A stretch of DNA of 64,000 nucleotides from Pseudobdellovibrio sp. (lineage in GTDB: Bacteria > Bdellovibrionota > Bdellovibrionia > Bdellovibrionales > Bdellovibrionaceae), in NCBI GenBank assembly GCA_020696855.1, contig JAJFMT010000003.1:1-64000 (forward strand), given 5' to 3'. The position numbers and the translations under genes were made by a program. Positions 34,660 to 43,299 of the stretch are shown here, one piece after another (the stretch's first letter is position 1; every line of letters begins with the position of its first letter). The notes below the pieces were generated by a model that had not been told where the DNA came from, did not search any database, and saw only the letters and a list, made by a program, of their open reading frames with translations.

Positions 34660-35523
34660 ATGTTAGATGCAATTTTAGCTATGTTTATGTTCGCCGGTCC
34701 CAACCCCAGCAATTACGATAAAGTTGTCACAACCTTACAGCAAATCGCTCAACAAAATCCTGCGAACGCGAAGCTCGTTTCTATCGGTGTGAATGACCAG
34801 GGAACCCCGATCCAGGCACTGCAGATCGGGAACGGTCCGGTTAACGCATTGATCGTCGCAACCCACCACGGTAATGAGTACGGTTCAACTGCAGTCGCAC
34901 TTGGTGTGGCTGATGCTTTAGCTAAAAACCCGGTTGCGGGAGAGACGGTGTTTGTGGTTCCGGTCCTGAATATTACGGGTTACAACCGTAACAGCCGCTA
35001 CGAAAACGGAATTTCCGGCTCTTACGATCCAAACCGTGACTACACAGGCCCTTGTAAAAAAGGTTCAACTTACAATTTGAAATCAACAAAAGCTCTTGCT
35101 GACTTTATTGATACAAGAAACATTCAAATTTCAGCAACACTTCATACTTACTGGCCGGCAGTGGTTTACCCTTGGGGAATTTCAACGCGTGATCTTTCGA
35201 CTCCTTATGATAGTCAGTACAAGGCATTAGTTGCGGCAGCAACGCAAGAGAGTCACTATCAAACAGGTAATAACACTGATATCCTTTATGCGGCTGACGG
35301 TACTTTTGAAGATTATGCTTACTGGAAGCACGGTATCTGGTCTTTATTGTTTGAATTAGGCTTCAGTCATTCACCTGATCAGACAGCAATCAAAAATATG
35401 GTCGATGTGAATGTGCCGGGCATCCGCCGCTTTCTTGAAACTTCACCGAAGGAACGCGTTGCCAATCACAGCTTCGCCGGTCGTTGCGACAACCTGCAAT
35501 TACAAAGAGTTTGGCTGGAATAA
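34660..35523 (+). CDS. M14-family zinc carboxypeptidase-like protein
   Basis: The 287-residue protein keeps the zinc site of M14 peptidases, HxxE in THHGNEYGS (about residue 69) and a later histidine in ATLHTYWP. A YDPNRDY segment matches the substrate-binding N-R element, and the catalytic glutamate sits in LLFELGFSH. This suggests cleavage of C-terminal residues from peptides, possibly of peptidoglycan stem peptides. A short hydrophobic N-terminus (MLDAILAMFMFAG) is too brief for a sure signal peptide, so location is unclear. It stands alone, convergent with the hemolysin III gene. Confidence 0.85.
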   Translation: MLDAILAMFMFAGPNPSNYDKVVTTLQQIAQQNPANAKLVSIGVNDQGTPIQALQIGNGPVNALIVATHHGNEYGSTAVALGVADALAKNPVAGETVFVVPVLNITGYNRNSRYENGISGSYDPNRDYTGPCKKGSTYNLKSTKALADFIDTRNIQISATLHTYWPAVVYPWGISTRDLSTPYDSQYKALVAAATQESHYQTGNNTDILYAADGTFEDYAYWKHGIWSLLFELGFSHSPDQTAIKNMVDVNVPGIRRFLETSPKERVANHSFAGRCDNLQLQRVWLE

Positions 35524-35555
35524 CCCTCTGCTGATTCGGTCGCGTCCGATATGAT

Positions 35556-36191
35556 CTACGCGACAAATTTATAAAGACAGATAAACTGGCAGAATGAGCC
35601 AAGCATCACGCATATGTGCCATATGCCGTGAAAGTGTTTGATTTTTTCATCAAGTAAAAAGAAACCAACCCCGAGTGTGTACGCCAACCCACCGGAGACC
35701 AACCAAATAAATCCCGGTAGAGGCAGCGAATTAATCAAAGGCTTTAGGGCCACTAAAACCAACCAACCCATGATCATGTAAATAATCAGGGAATAACGGC
35801 GAGTGCGTTTACCGATCCATAACTCTTGTGCGATTCCGATCAGTGCGAGTGCCCACACGGCTCCGAACAATGTCCAACCCCAGCCACCCGGTAAAACCAA
35901 AAGAGTAAATGGGGTGTAACTGCCGGCAATCATAAGATAAATGGAAAGATAATCAAGAAGCTGAAAAAATTTTTTCTTTTCACCGCGGGTGCTGTGATAA
36001 ATTGTCGAAACCGAGTAAAGCGCGATTTGAATGGCACCATAAATACTGAATCCGATAATTCTGATGGCATCACTTTTTTCTATCGCTATCGCCAGCAAGA
36101 GACTTGCAGCTACACACGCAAGAATAACGCCGATCAAATGCGTGTAACTGTTAAAACGTTCACCTTCGTACATTTTTTGATATTGCTTCAT
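35556..36191 (-). CDS. hemolysin III / YqfA family membrane protein
   Basis: The 211-residue protein has seven predicted helices and the PAQR/HlyIII signature: ERFNSYTHLIG at the start, STIYHSTRGEKKKFFQLLDY with a conserved histidine and aspartate, and IWHICVMLGS at the end with a second histidine. The family contains bacterial proteins named for hemolysis in Bacillus and eukaryotic adiponectin receptors, which are metal-dependent lipid hydrolases. Actual activity here is unknown. It is divergent from the Alg9-like gene with 25 bases between. Confidence 0.88.
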   Translation of the reverse strand: MKQYQKMYEGERFNSYTHLIGVILACVAASLLLAIAIEKSDAIRIIGFSIYGAIQIALYSVSTIYHSTRGEKKKFFQLLDYLSIYLMIAGSYTPFTLLVLPGGWGWTLFGAVWALALIGIAQELWIGKRTRRYSLIIYMIMGWLVLVALKPLINSLPLPGFIWLVSGGLAYTLGVGFFLLDEKIKHFHGIWHICVMLGSFCQFICLYKFVA

Positions 36192-36216
36192 TTTAGCATT
36201 CGCGTAAACTTGATTT

Positions 36217-37662
36217 ATGCCTTTTTTCGGAAAAGACGTGAAGAGTAAACACGTTCTACTACTTGGATTTTTAGTTTATCTTTCAGTCTTTGTTTTTAAC
36301 GATGGCTTTATGGCTCTCGATGAATACTGGATTGGCATAACTCGGTACATTCCTGCACAAACATCTTCCGTTATGTCTTTAGTTGCGCCTGACGATGTTA
36401 AATCTCCGCTTCAATTGCTTCCTATGCATGCGGTTGCACAGCTGGCGCTCAAGGCCGGAGTTATTGATCCGTATTGGCAGTACCGCGCTGTTATTTTTGT
36501 CATCGGTTTAATCTCAACCTTGGTTCTCGGATATAGCTTTTATTTATTTGCAGAGTTCAGCAAACTTGATGAAGGCAAAAGATCGCTGCTTTACCTGATG
36601 ATGACTTTTTATTTTGCAGGAGCATTCGCGGTAACAAGACCGATGTTCGAATCTGTTGCAGCTCCATGGCTGGCATTGGCAGCTGTTTACGGATTTATTT
36701 ACGACCATAGCACGAAGCTGAAACCGTTGTTACTTGCAACTGTTTGCGCGTCTTTGGCATTTGTGCTGAGGCAACAGCTTGGGTTTTGTGCGCTTGCCTT
36801 TGTAATTTTACCTGCACTCAAGCGTGAATGGAAGCACGTACTCTGGGTTTCTTTACTGGGTGGGGCTTTCTTTATTGCTTCCGGAATTCCTGATTACTTC
36901 ATCAGAGGAAAGTTTCATTATTCACTGCTGAATCTGACCGTTTACAATTTCGAACATGGTTCTGAATACGGAAATCAAAGCGTGCTGTTTTATCCGGCGC
37001 TGATTTTTGTGATTTCATTTTTTCCATTTTTTATCGCTCGGTATCCTGATGCCTTTGTAAAACGCCAGATACTCAAATACCGCAGCTTCTATTTTGTAGT
37101 CGGGCTGTTTGTTTTCCTTCATTCGCTGTTTCCCAACAAATGGGAGCGATTTGTTATTTCTCTCATTCCGGTTCTGGTTCTTATCTTCTATCCGTTTTTG
37201 GACTACTTGCAGCTTCATTACAAGCGTTACAAATGGCGTTTAGGTTTTCTTTACGGCATTAATATTTTCCTTTTTTTCATCGCGAGTTATTTCCCTGCTC
37301 AGAAAAATCTGATTGAGTTGTCACTTTATCTTAATAAGCATCCCGAAATTCAAACGGTACACAGGGTGAATGAAACTCCCGGCTGGATAACCGAAGCTTT
37401 CATTTTGAATAAAAATTTTGTGTTTTTGGAAAGCAGCAAAGAACTGCTCGAGAAAGAAAATTGGGGTAATTGCAGCAAGACCTTTGTGGTTGGTTCTGGC
37501 CAAGCAGAAGAGTACAAGGTCTTTACCGATAAAATGAACCTTTTAGGGGAGTTTAACGTGAACTTGATAGAGCAGCTGGCGTTTAAATTCAATCCGGATA
37601 AAAACCCACGGCGGGTCCAGCTTAAGTTGTATACGGGTTGTCCATTAAGCGGTTTAAATTGA
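36217..37662 (+). CDS. Alg9-like (GT22) membrane mannosyltransferase candidate
   Basis: The 481-residue polytopic protein has about ten helices and resembles the eukaryotic Alg9/PIG-B mannosyltransferase family, which uses dolichyl-phosphate mannose. Three features support it: an acidic pair in the first luminal loop (MALDEYW near residue 37), a VLRQQLGF segment, and SLFPNKWERFVISL, close to the family HxxKExRF motif. The last about 100 residues are soluble. GTG 36238, seven codons inside and preceded by GGAAAA, is an alternative start. It is outside the main sugar cluster, and its lipid-linked mannose donor is not obvious here. Confidence 0.65.
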   Translation: MPFFGKDVKSKHVLLLGFLVYLSVFVFNDGFMALDEYWIGITRYIPAQTSSVMSLVAPDDVKSPLQLLPMHAVAQLALKAGVIDPYWQYRAVIFVIGLISTLVLGYSFYLFAEFSKLDEGKRSLLYLMMTFYFAGAFAVTRPMFESVAAPWLALAAVYGFIYDHSTKLKPLLLATVCASLAFVLRQQLGFCALAFVILPALKREWKHVLWVSLLGGAFFIASGIPDYFIRGKFHYSLLNLTVYNFEHGSEYGNQSVLFYPALIFVISFFPFFIARYPDAFVKRQILKYRSFYFVVGLFVFLHSLFPNKWERFVISLIPVLVLIFYPFLDYLQLHYKRYKWRLGFLYGINIFLFFIASYFPAQKNLIELSLYLNKHPEIQTVHRVNETPGWITEAFILNKNFVFLESSKELLEKENWGNCSKTFVVGSGQAEEYKVFTDKMNLLGEFNVNLIEQLAFKFNPDKNPRRVQLKLYTGCPLSGLN

Positions 37663-37743
37663 TACAATTTATTTTCTAATCCGAGCGTAACCTTTTCAGC
37701 GCTCATCCGTTTAGTCTACAGAACCTAATAACTTGGAGGATGA

Positions 37744-38139
37744 ATGAAGGGTATTTTAGCATTGTCAGTAGTTGTTTTAATGGTCAGCTTAACAGCTGAA
37801 GCGAACCGCAACCAAAACCGTGAACATCGTCAACAAGGCCGTATTAAAGCCGGCGTCGCCTCAGGTGAGCTTACTAAGCGAGAAGCAAGAAAATTACGTA
37901 AAGGCCAAAAGCACATCGATCATTTGCAGCAAAAAGCAATGGCTGACGGAGTTTTGAGTCCTGAAGAAAAAGCGCGTATTGAAAAGGCCCAGGACCGTCA
38001 AAATAAAAAAATCTATAAGCAAAAGCACGATGGTCAGGACCGTAACGATAATGCGGCTACTCCGGCTCAACCGGCTGCCCCTAATGGACCAGGCACACCT
38101 GCAACTCCGGCAACACCGGCTGAACCTGCTAATAACTAA
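37744..38139 (+). CDS. exported Asp/Lys-rich protein with duplicated helical motif
   Basis: The 131-residue protein has a signal peptide (MKGILALSVVVLMVSLTAEA), then two related helical repeats, one containing ASGELTKREARKLRKGQ and the other ADGVLSPEEKARIEKAQ. Both read as D/S-G-x-L-(S/T)-x-x-E, like the start of an EF-hand helix-loop-helix. The C-terminal 40 residues are low-complexity Pro/Ala/Thr-rich. Proteins of this type occur widely in proteobacteria without known function. GGAGG lies seven bases before the ATG. It is 40 bases upstream of the ECF sigma gene. Confidence 0.7.
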   Translation: MKGILALSVVVLMVSLTAEANRNQNREHRQQGRIKAGVASGELTKREARKLRKGQKHIDHLQQKAMADGVLSPEEKARIEKAQDRQNKKIYKQKHDGQDRNDNAATPAQPAAPNGPGTPATPATPAEPANN

Positions 38140-38141
38140 AA

Positions 38142-38162
38142 GTTGAACCTCAGTTCAACCCA
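38142..38162 (+). terminator. weak hairpin after the exported repeat protein
   Basis: GTTGAA (38142-38147) and TTCAAC (38154-38159) form a 6-base stem with a CCTCAG loop, followed by CCATTTT. It could attenuate transcription into the sigma-factor gene. The stem is AT-rich and the U tract short, so this is weak. Confidence 0.3.
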
Positions 38163-38179
38163 TTTTAAGATTTGCAAAC

Positions 38180-38731
38180 ATGACCAACGATGATGATCTG
38201 CAACTCTTAAAAAAAATAGCAGGAAAGGACCCTGAAGCTTTTAGCACGTTGATGGCACGTTATCAGGGTTTGGTCTACGGCTATAGTATCAAAATGCTGA
38301 AGGATCGCGTACGAGCTGAAGATTTGGTGCAGGAAGCGTGGATAAAAGTCGTTGTGAACGCGGGGAGTTTCAAACCTGTCGGCTCTGTCAGATCCTGGAT
38401 TTTGAGTATTTTGCGCAATTTGATTATTGACGAATTTCGCGCAAACAAAAAGTGGGTCGAACTGAGTGAAGAAGACTGGGGCGCAATTGAAGACCCGCAG
38501 TCTGGCATCGAAAACCTTTTTTCGGAACAGCAAAAGAGTGAACAGCTTCAAAAAGCATTCATGGAATTGCCCGAAAACCAAAAGCTGGTATTGTCGATGA
38601 TCCTCGTGGAAGAGTTATCACAGGCCGAAGTTGCGGCAAAAATCGGGACTTCGGTAGGAGCGGTAAAAGCTCTGCTTTTCAGAGCCCGCGAAAATTTAAA
38701 GAAGAACATTGAGGGAATTAAAAATGTCTAA
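38180..38731 (+). CDS. ECF-type RNA polymerase sigma factor
   Basis: The 183-residue protein has sigma region 2 (about residues 20-90, LMARYQGLVYGYSIKMLKDR, DLVQEAWIKVV and SWILSILRNLIIDEFRANKK, each typical). It also has region 4 (about 125-180, LPENQKLVLSMILVEELSQAEVA and IGTSVGAVKALLFRARENLK). Regions 1 and 3 are absent, as in ECF sigma factors. It would recruit RNA polymerase to a small regulon. The next gene, a membrane protein of anti-sigma layout, begins before its stop, so the pair is likely a sigma/anti-sigma unit. Confidence 0.93.
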   Translation: MTNDDDLQLLKKIAGKDPEAFSTLMARYQGLVYGYSIKMLKDRVRAEDLVQEAWIKVVVNAGSFKPVGSVRSWILSILRNLIIDEFRANKKWVELSEEDWGAIEDPQSGIENLFSEQQKSEQLQKAFMELPENQKLVLSMILVEELSQAEVAAKIGTSVGAVKALLFRARENLKKNIEGIKNV

Positions 38732-39101
38732 GTTCGATTCCTTCTTCAGCGAAAAGGCGCCGGAAGAATTAAATAAAAAAATTCTTTTAAACACAAAAGC
38801 TGAAATGGAAAGATTAAGTAAAGAAGACCGGAAATCTGAAAAGTTCAGATGGCTTAGTCTTCTTTTACCAGTGGGGGCAACAGCAGCAGCTGTACTGGCT
38901 CTCTATCTGAACTTCGGCGCCGGTGTTAATAAAATGTCAGAAAACGAAGCGGCGGGTGTTATGGCCATGACTGTCTTAGGAAGTGACTTTGTAAACCAGA
39001 TTCTTGAAGAGGAAGAAGCTCTGGAGATCGTTGATGAGCTTGGTGTGATTGAAGACTTTGAGACACTTGCTGCCATGTCGGAAATGGACTTGGAAGGATA
39101 A
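38724..39101 (+). CDS. small single-pass membrane protein, putative anti-sigma factor
   Basis: The 125-residue protein (ATG 38724 after GAGGG) has a charged cytoplasmic N-terminus of about 45 residues and one membrane helix (LSLLLPVGATAAAVLALYL). An acidic C-terminal domain follows, containing ILEEEEALEIVDELGVIEDFE. This is the size and layout of small anti-sigma factors or DUF3619-like partners of ECF sigma factors, though no zinc (HxxxCxxC) motif is present. It overlaps the sigma gene by eight bases, and the next gene begins one base after its stop. Confidence 0.65.
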   Translation: MSKFDSFFSEKAPEELNKKILLNTKAEMERLSKEDRKSEKFRWLSLLLPVGATAAAVLALYLNFGAGVNKMSENEAAGVMAMTVLGSDFVNQILEEEEALEIVDELGVIEDFETLAAMSEMDLEG

Positions 39102-39102
39102 T

Positions 39103-39285
39103 ATGGGTGACGGTAAAAAGACGTTAACAAACTCAAGCTCTCAACCCACAACAGATGAAGAGATGTTTAAAGACCTTGATGTTTTGCTGAATTTAGAGGA
39201 ATTGGAAGAAAGCGATTTCTGGGATGAAATGATGAATTTAGGTGACTTGGATTCCGGTGACGGCGCAAAGAGAGGAAGCAACTAA
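39103..39285 (+). CDS. small acidic protein of unknown function
   Basis: The 60-residue protein is rich in Asp and Glu, with segments MFKDLDVLLNLEELEESDFW and MMNLGDLDSGDG, and no signal peptide or membrane span. An upstream in-frame start exists at 39049, but ATG 39103 follows GGAAGGA and abuts the previous stop. Its stop overlaps the DUF3106 start by one base (TAATG), so its synthesis is coupled to both neighbours. I do not recognise a family. Its acidic D/E-L motif resembles that in the preceding membrane protein's C-terminus, suggesting a soluble relative or competitor. Confidence 0.6.
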   Translation: MGDGKKTLTNSSSQPTTDEEMFKDLDVLLNLEELEESDFWDEMMNLGDLDSGDGAKRGSN

Positions 39286-39761
39286 TGCAAAGACGGCAAT
39301 TTCTGGTATCAATGTTTTTTGTCGGGTTCGCGTTAACCCTTAGAGCTCAAGAGCCCGGAACCGGTGTAACAGCACCCGATGCAGTCGGGGCGGGTGGTGC
39401 TCCGGATGCAGCCAGGGCGCGCTGGAACTCACTATCAGATGAAGAAAAAAACCGGATCAGAGAGAAGTGGCAAAAGTTCAAGGACCTGCCTCCTGAAAAA
39501 AAAGAAAAATTAAAGGCTGCGTTTTCGCGTTACAAAAATTTAAACCCTGAGCAAAAAGAAAAAATCAAAAAGAATATGAAGCGCTGGCGCTCGTTATCGC
39601 CTGAAGAAAGAGAGCAGGTTCGCGCGAAGTGGAAGAAGTACAAGGACCTGCCGCCGGAAAAGAAAAAGCAGCTTCGTCAAAGGTTTGAAAAATTCAAAAA
39701 CTTACCGCCCGAAAAACAAGAGAGAATTTTAAAACGCCTGAAAAAACGCCGCGGGGACTAG
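39285..39761 (+). CDS. exported DUF3106 repeat protein
   Basis: The 158-residue protein has a signal peptide (MQRRQFLVSMFFVGFALTLRAQ). About five tandem units of roughly 21 residues follow, of the form W/F-x-x-L-S/P-P-E-E/K-K-x-x-x-(R/K)-x-x-(W/F)-x-x-(F/Y)-K, for example LSDEEKNRIREKWQKFKDLP. This is the DUF3106 pattern, strongly basic and helical. In other bacteria such proteins follow an ECF sigma factor and a small membrane protein, matching the order here. Role unknown; a periplasmic stress-response factor is plausible. Confidence 0.85.
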   Translation: MQRRQFLVSMFFVGFALTLRAQEPGTGVTAPDAVGAGGAPDAARARWNSLSDEEKNRIREKWQKFKDLPPEKKEKLKAAFSRYKNLNPEQKEKIKKNMKRWRSLSPEEREQVRAKWKKYKDLPPEKKKQLRQRFEKFKNLPPEKQERILKRLKKRRGD

Positions 39762-39764
39762 ACG

Positions 39765-42353
39765 TTACTGAGAGGCCGGAGCCCGGCCTTCAAGTTTGCT
39801 GGAGAAAAATTCTCTTTCCAGCTTTTTGTAAGCTTCGTATTTGACGTTGGAACCGAGAATCTCGGCCTGACTCTTAATTGATTCCTCTTCCAGTTCCTTC
39901 AGCTTAGCTAAATCTGCTTTAAGCTTGCTCTTCTTCAGATTCGGAATTTCTGTCACCACGTTTTGAACTAATGCATTTGAGTTCGAGATAACCTGAATTA
40001 CCTTTTCTTCCTCAACCTTCCACTGTCTTAAGAAATATTTAGTGGCGTAGTTAACCCATTCCTGCTGATTTTTGCGGTCAAGATAGGTGTCTGAGAATCT
40101 CTCGGTATAAAGAGTCGATTCGACATAGTTATCAAAGTACTTGTCAGTCTTAGCCGGGATGAAGCGGTTTTCATTATCCTTCGCTTTATTTTCAGCGGCA
40201 ATGCGGGCTAATTCCAACTGTACAGGATCGACATTCAATTTTTTATACGCAAAATTAATTGCTAATAAAACGACGATACCTGCGGCGAAACCGCGAGACA
40301 TAAGGCTGAAATTTTCTTTGCGCTTGCGGGCTTTCCAGCCTTCAAGCTGCTGGGCATGTTTTGACTCAGAACCGGTATTGATCGAAGCTTTGACTTGAAT
40401 GACCGAGTTAATAAGCTCAAAATGCTTTTCAAAGTTAAATTTTGCATAACCGGACTGCGAAGCAAGAAGCTCGAGCTTTGTCGCAATCTCCTGCGATAAA
40501 TCGACGCTGAAGTTTTTGATAGAGTCCGAGTGCTGATCGCGGATCTTTTTTAACTCTTTTAGTTCGTTAATTTTGAAGTCTTCGAATTTTCGGCTTTCAG
40601 TGTCACGCAAAGCTGTATACTCAGCCTCGATTTCTGCTTTGGCTTTCGTTTTGGCATCCCGGACCGTTTCATTCAGCCGTTCAAGTTCTTCTTCAATTTT
40701 TGTTTTCTTTTCGGAAAGGTTAGCATAGCTGGCATTTAAACGTGCCAGTTCGGCTTCGGTTTTTGCGATTTCGTCCAAGGCCTTTTGCTTGGTCTCATTG
40801 AAGTTCGCAAGCTCCGCCTCGATCTTTTTGTGGCTATCCGCAGTCTCTTTAAAAGAGTTATTAATGATAGCCAGATTTTCTTTTTCAGCTTTTAAGTGGC
40901 TGAGGGTTTTGCTCAGTTCCAGCTCGGATTCATCGCGCTGGGTCTTCGCTTCTTTCAAAAGCTTTTTATTTTCGTCAATTGAAGACTGAATTTTATTTAG
41001 CTCTTCCGTGTAAGTTTTAATTTTACTTAAGTGCTCTGATTTTTCATTTTCGAATTCAACCTGGTAAGTACGCTTTTTCTGTAAGACTTCGTTCTCAGCA
41101 TCGGTAATGATTTTATGGCGCTCGGCAAACATATCCGAACGCGCTTTTTCAATCGACAGGTCGAGCTTAATTTTATTATCTTTTTCAAAGATTTCTCTTT
41201 GCTTTTCACGTTCTTCGCGGGTTTGTTCTTCAAACTCTGTCCAAAGCCGCTGAATTTCTTCATTCGCCTGAATACGTTTATCATCTAAAAGGATTTCTGT
41301 ATCGGTGCGAAGATTTTTCAGTTCCATGCGCGTGCTTTCCAGCAGGGCATCGATTAATTTTTTGAACTCACCATGTGCTTCTTCGGCCGCTTTTTTGGCC
41401 TGAATACGCGTGTCGTTGACCGTTTTACTCCGGAAAACTTCGGCGCTCTTTAGAATGGCCTGTTTCTGCATTTCCGCATCGCGGATAATCTCTTTGGCAT
41501 GTTCGCCGGGATTTTTGTATTTAGGAACTTCTAGTCCTACGTTTTTAAAGCTGACGCGGAAGTCCTGTTCCGTTTTAGGGAATGTAGACAGGTCAACAAG
41601 CTTTTCAAATTCCTGTTTGTCACGGGGAGCGGCTGCATCCATCAATTCAGATGTGCGGGCCTCAGCCTTTTCACGCTCTTTTGTCATGTTCAGCGGAGCG
41701 GGTTTAGATTCCGGGCGCGGGACACTTCGGCGCTCGGTTACCACAGGCGGGGGAGTTTTCTTTTCGTTTAAACCTTTTGGCGGTTCGATTTCTGTTTTCT
41801 CTGGTTCTTCTACTTTTGGAAGGTGAGCCTGAAGCTCGATAGGTTCATCTGAGCTGTTTTTGCCGTCTTCGTAATTCTGGTCAGAGGCAGCATTGATAGG
41901 CTTTGTCACTTTTTTAACGGCTGAGTTATCAACGATTTCAAATTCTAAATCATCAATGTCCGATGAAGGTTCATTTACTTTAACCGCCGGTGTTGCATAT
42001 GCAGCGGGTGACGGGGCAGGAGCGGCAGCAACGCCTTCCGGGAGATAAATTTTGAGAGTCATCGGGCATTTACCGAATGAAATTTGTGCGTTTGGTTCAA
42101 TCGCAACAAATTCATGCGGTTCGATCTTACGTCCATCAACGTAAGCGCCATTCAAAGACTTCAAATCAGCAATGTAAATTCTGTTATTTTCGATTTTGAT
42201 TGATAAATGCTCACGGGAGATGCCTCCCTCGTCAACCGAAAGGTCCGCTTTACCGCTTCTTCCAAAAATGAGTTCAGACTTATGAAACTCATAAGTCTGA
42301 ACGCCTTTTGGCGAGCTTGCCTGAATGAAGACCTTAGGCCGATTGTTAGCCAT
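39765..42353 (-). CDS. FHA-domain, coiled-coil, single-pass membrane protein
   Basis: The 862-residue protein has an N-terminal FHA domain (about residues 7-105) with LIFGRSGKADLSV, GGISREHLSI and LKSLNGAYVDGRKI, the loops that bind phosphothreonine peptides. A disordered Pro/Glu/Lys-rich linker reaches about residue 240. A very long coiled coil (about 275-630) precedes a membrane helix (about 685-703, GFAAGIVVLLAINFAYK). The last about 155 residues should be periplasmic. It is the third gene after the ZorB/MotB-like and ZorA/MotA-like genes, with 16 bases between it and the channel gene. It could link a phosphorylation signal in the cytoplasm to the motor-like complex. GGAA precedes the ATG. 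Confidence 0.8.
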   Translation of the reverse strand: MANNRPKVFIQASSPKGVQTYEFHKSELIFGRSGKADLSVDEGGISREHLSIKIENNRIYIADLKSLNGAYVDGRKIEPHEFVAIEPNAQISFGKCPMTLKIYLPEGVAAAPAPSPAAYATPAVKVNEPSSDIDDLEFEIVDNSAVKKVTKPINAASDQNYEDGKNSSDEPIELQAHLPKVEEPEKTEIEPPKGLNEKKTPPPVVTERRSVPRPESKPAPLNMTKEREKAEARTSELMDAAAPRDKQEFEKLVDLSTFPKTEQDFRVSFKNVGLEVPKYKNPGEHAKEIIRDAEMQKQAILKSAEVFRSKTVNDTRIQAKKAAEEAHGEFKKLIDALLESTRMELKNLRTDTEILLDDKRIQANEEIQRLWTEFEEQTREEREKQREIFEKDNKIKLDLSIEKARSDMFAERHKIITDAENEVLQKKRTYQVEFENEKSEHLSKIKTYTEELNKIQSSIDENKKLLKEAKTQRDESELELSKTLSHLKAEKENLAIINNSFKETADSHKKIEAELANFNETKQKALDEIAKTEAELARLNASYANLSEKKTKIEEELERLNETVRDAKTKAKAEIEAEYTALRDTESRKFEDFKINELKELKKIRDQHSDSIKNFSVDLSQEIATKLELLASQSGYAKFNFEKHFELINSVIQVKASINTGSESKHAQQLEGWKARKRKENFSLMSRGFAAGIVVLLAINFAYKKLNVDPVQLELARIAAENKAKDNENRFIPAKTDKYFDNYVESTLYTERFSDTYLDRKNQQEWVNYATKYFLRQWKVEEEKVIQVISNSNALVQNVVTEIPNLKKSKLKADLAKLKELEEESIKSQAEILGSNVKYEAYKKLEREFFSSKLEGRAPASQ

Positions 42354-42369
42354 TTATTCCAATCTTTAA

Positions 42370-43290
42370 CTAGGCAGCGTGCTGCCCCGATTTTTGTGCT
42401 TTTGCGATTTCCAGATTAAGTGCTTCTTCAGCTAAGGCCTCAACAGGATCGCGGTTTTCATTAAATTGTTGATCATCTTTAGGTACAGCATTGTTGTCAG
42501 AACGGTACCACAGTAAGTCTAAAGCGCTTTCAAAGCGGTCAACCAACGAAACATATACGCGCTCAGGAGCCCACTTCATGTTTAAAACATGTAAGGATAG
42601 AGAAAACGTAATACCGATGATTGAAGACGTCATAGCAAAACCGATTTCGTGTAAGAAAGCATCCATGATCGCTTTACTTCCTTCGATATCGCTTAAATCC
42701 ATTCCGCCTAAAGATACGAGACCGCCTTTGATACCTAAGAAAGTACCTAAGATACCGGCAACAACGAATAGACCCGGCAAAATATTGATAAGGTCATTAG
42801 CCGCGCCCATATCAAATACACCAAATACCTTGTTGAACACAGGATTGTGGTGAAGGGTTGCGCGTGTGATGTGTTGTAACTTAGGTGTTTCTTTTGACCA
42901 TTTTAAATGTTTTAAGTGCTTTAAAAGATCTTTTACAAGCCAAGCGCAACCTTGTTTAAAAAGATAAACGCGGTCGTGCACAGACATAATGTGGTCTCTG
43001 TTTCCGTGATGTTTGCCATCGCGAATCGCGAATAACTCATAATAAGTTTTTTCTAAAAGCTTTTTAGAAAGCGCATAGAAAGAAACATTATGCATTTCCT
43101 CTGCGGCCGGCGAATCAATGAACTTGTGAACACGCGTCTCGAATGCTTTTGCAAACGATTCATGACGTTTTACCGTGTTGTAAATAGTCCATCTGAAGAA
43201 AGCAGCTGCAACAAAAACCGCCGCCATCATGTGGGGCAGGTAGTTGACGAAGTACTTAATCCCGTTGTGTAAGAGTTGTTCGTTTAACAT
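42370..43290 (-). CDS. MotA/ExbB/ZorA-like ion-channel membrane protein
   Basis: The 306-residue protein has three membrane segments: about 14-35, 165-193 and 209-237. The last two carry LPGLFVVAGILGTFLGIKGG and FLHEIGFAMTSSIIGITFSL, which match the TolQ/ExbB/MotA proton-channel domain and resemble ZorA most closely. A cytoplasmic region of about 130 residues lies between helices 1 and 2, and an acidic tail of about 60 residues follows helix 3. ZorA's very long C-terminal tail is absent. AAGGAGAGG is a strong ribosome site. It lies ten bases after the MotB-like gene. Proposed role: stator-like ion channel. Confidence 0.82.
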   Translation of the reverse strand: MLNEQLLHNGIKYFVNYLPHMMAAVFVAAAFFRWTIYNTVKRHESFAKAFETRVHKFIDSPAAEEMHNVSFYALSKKLLEKTYYELFAIRDGKHHGNRDHIMSVHDRVYLFKQGCAWLVKDLLKHLKHLKWSKETPKLQHITRATLHHNPVFNKVFGVFDMGAANDLINILPGLFVVAGILGTFLGIKGGLVSLGGMDLSDIEGSKAIMDAFLHEIGFAMTSSIIGITFSLSLHVLNMKWAPERVYVSLVDRFESALDLLWYRSDNNAVPKDDQQFNENRDPVEALAEEALNLEIAKAQKSGQHAA

Positions 43291-43299
43291 GACCTCTCC

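Noticed and set aside
34317-34712. 131-residue minus-strand frame spanning the FecR-like end and the M14 start
   Set aside because: Overlaps two supported genes and the hairpins, and has low-complexity basic composition with no signal for translation.
41410-41826. 138-residue plus-strand frame opposite the FHA gene
   Set aside because: Entirely inside the coding region of the 862-residue protein on the other strand, Ser/Phe-rich, with no ribosome site. It is a shadow of the coiled-coil codons.
42491-42853. 120-residue plus-strand frame opposite the MotA-like gene
   Set aside because: Antisense to the membrane segments of the MotA-like protein.
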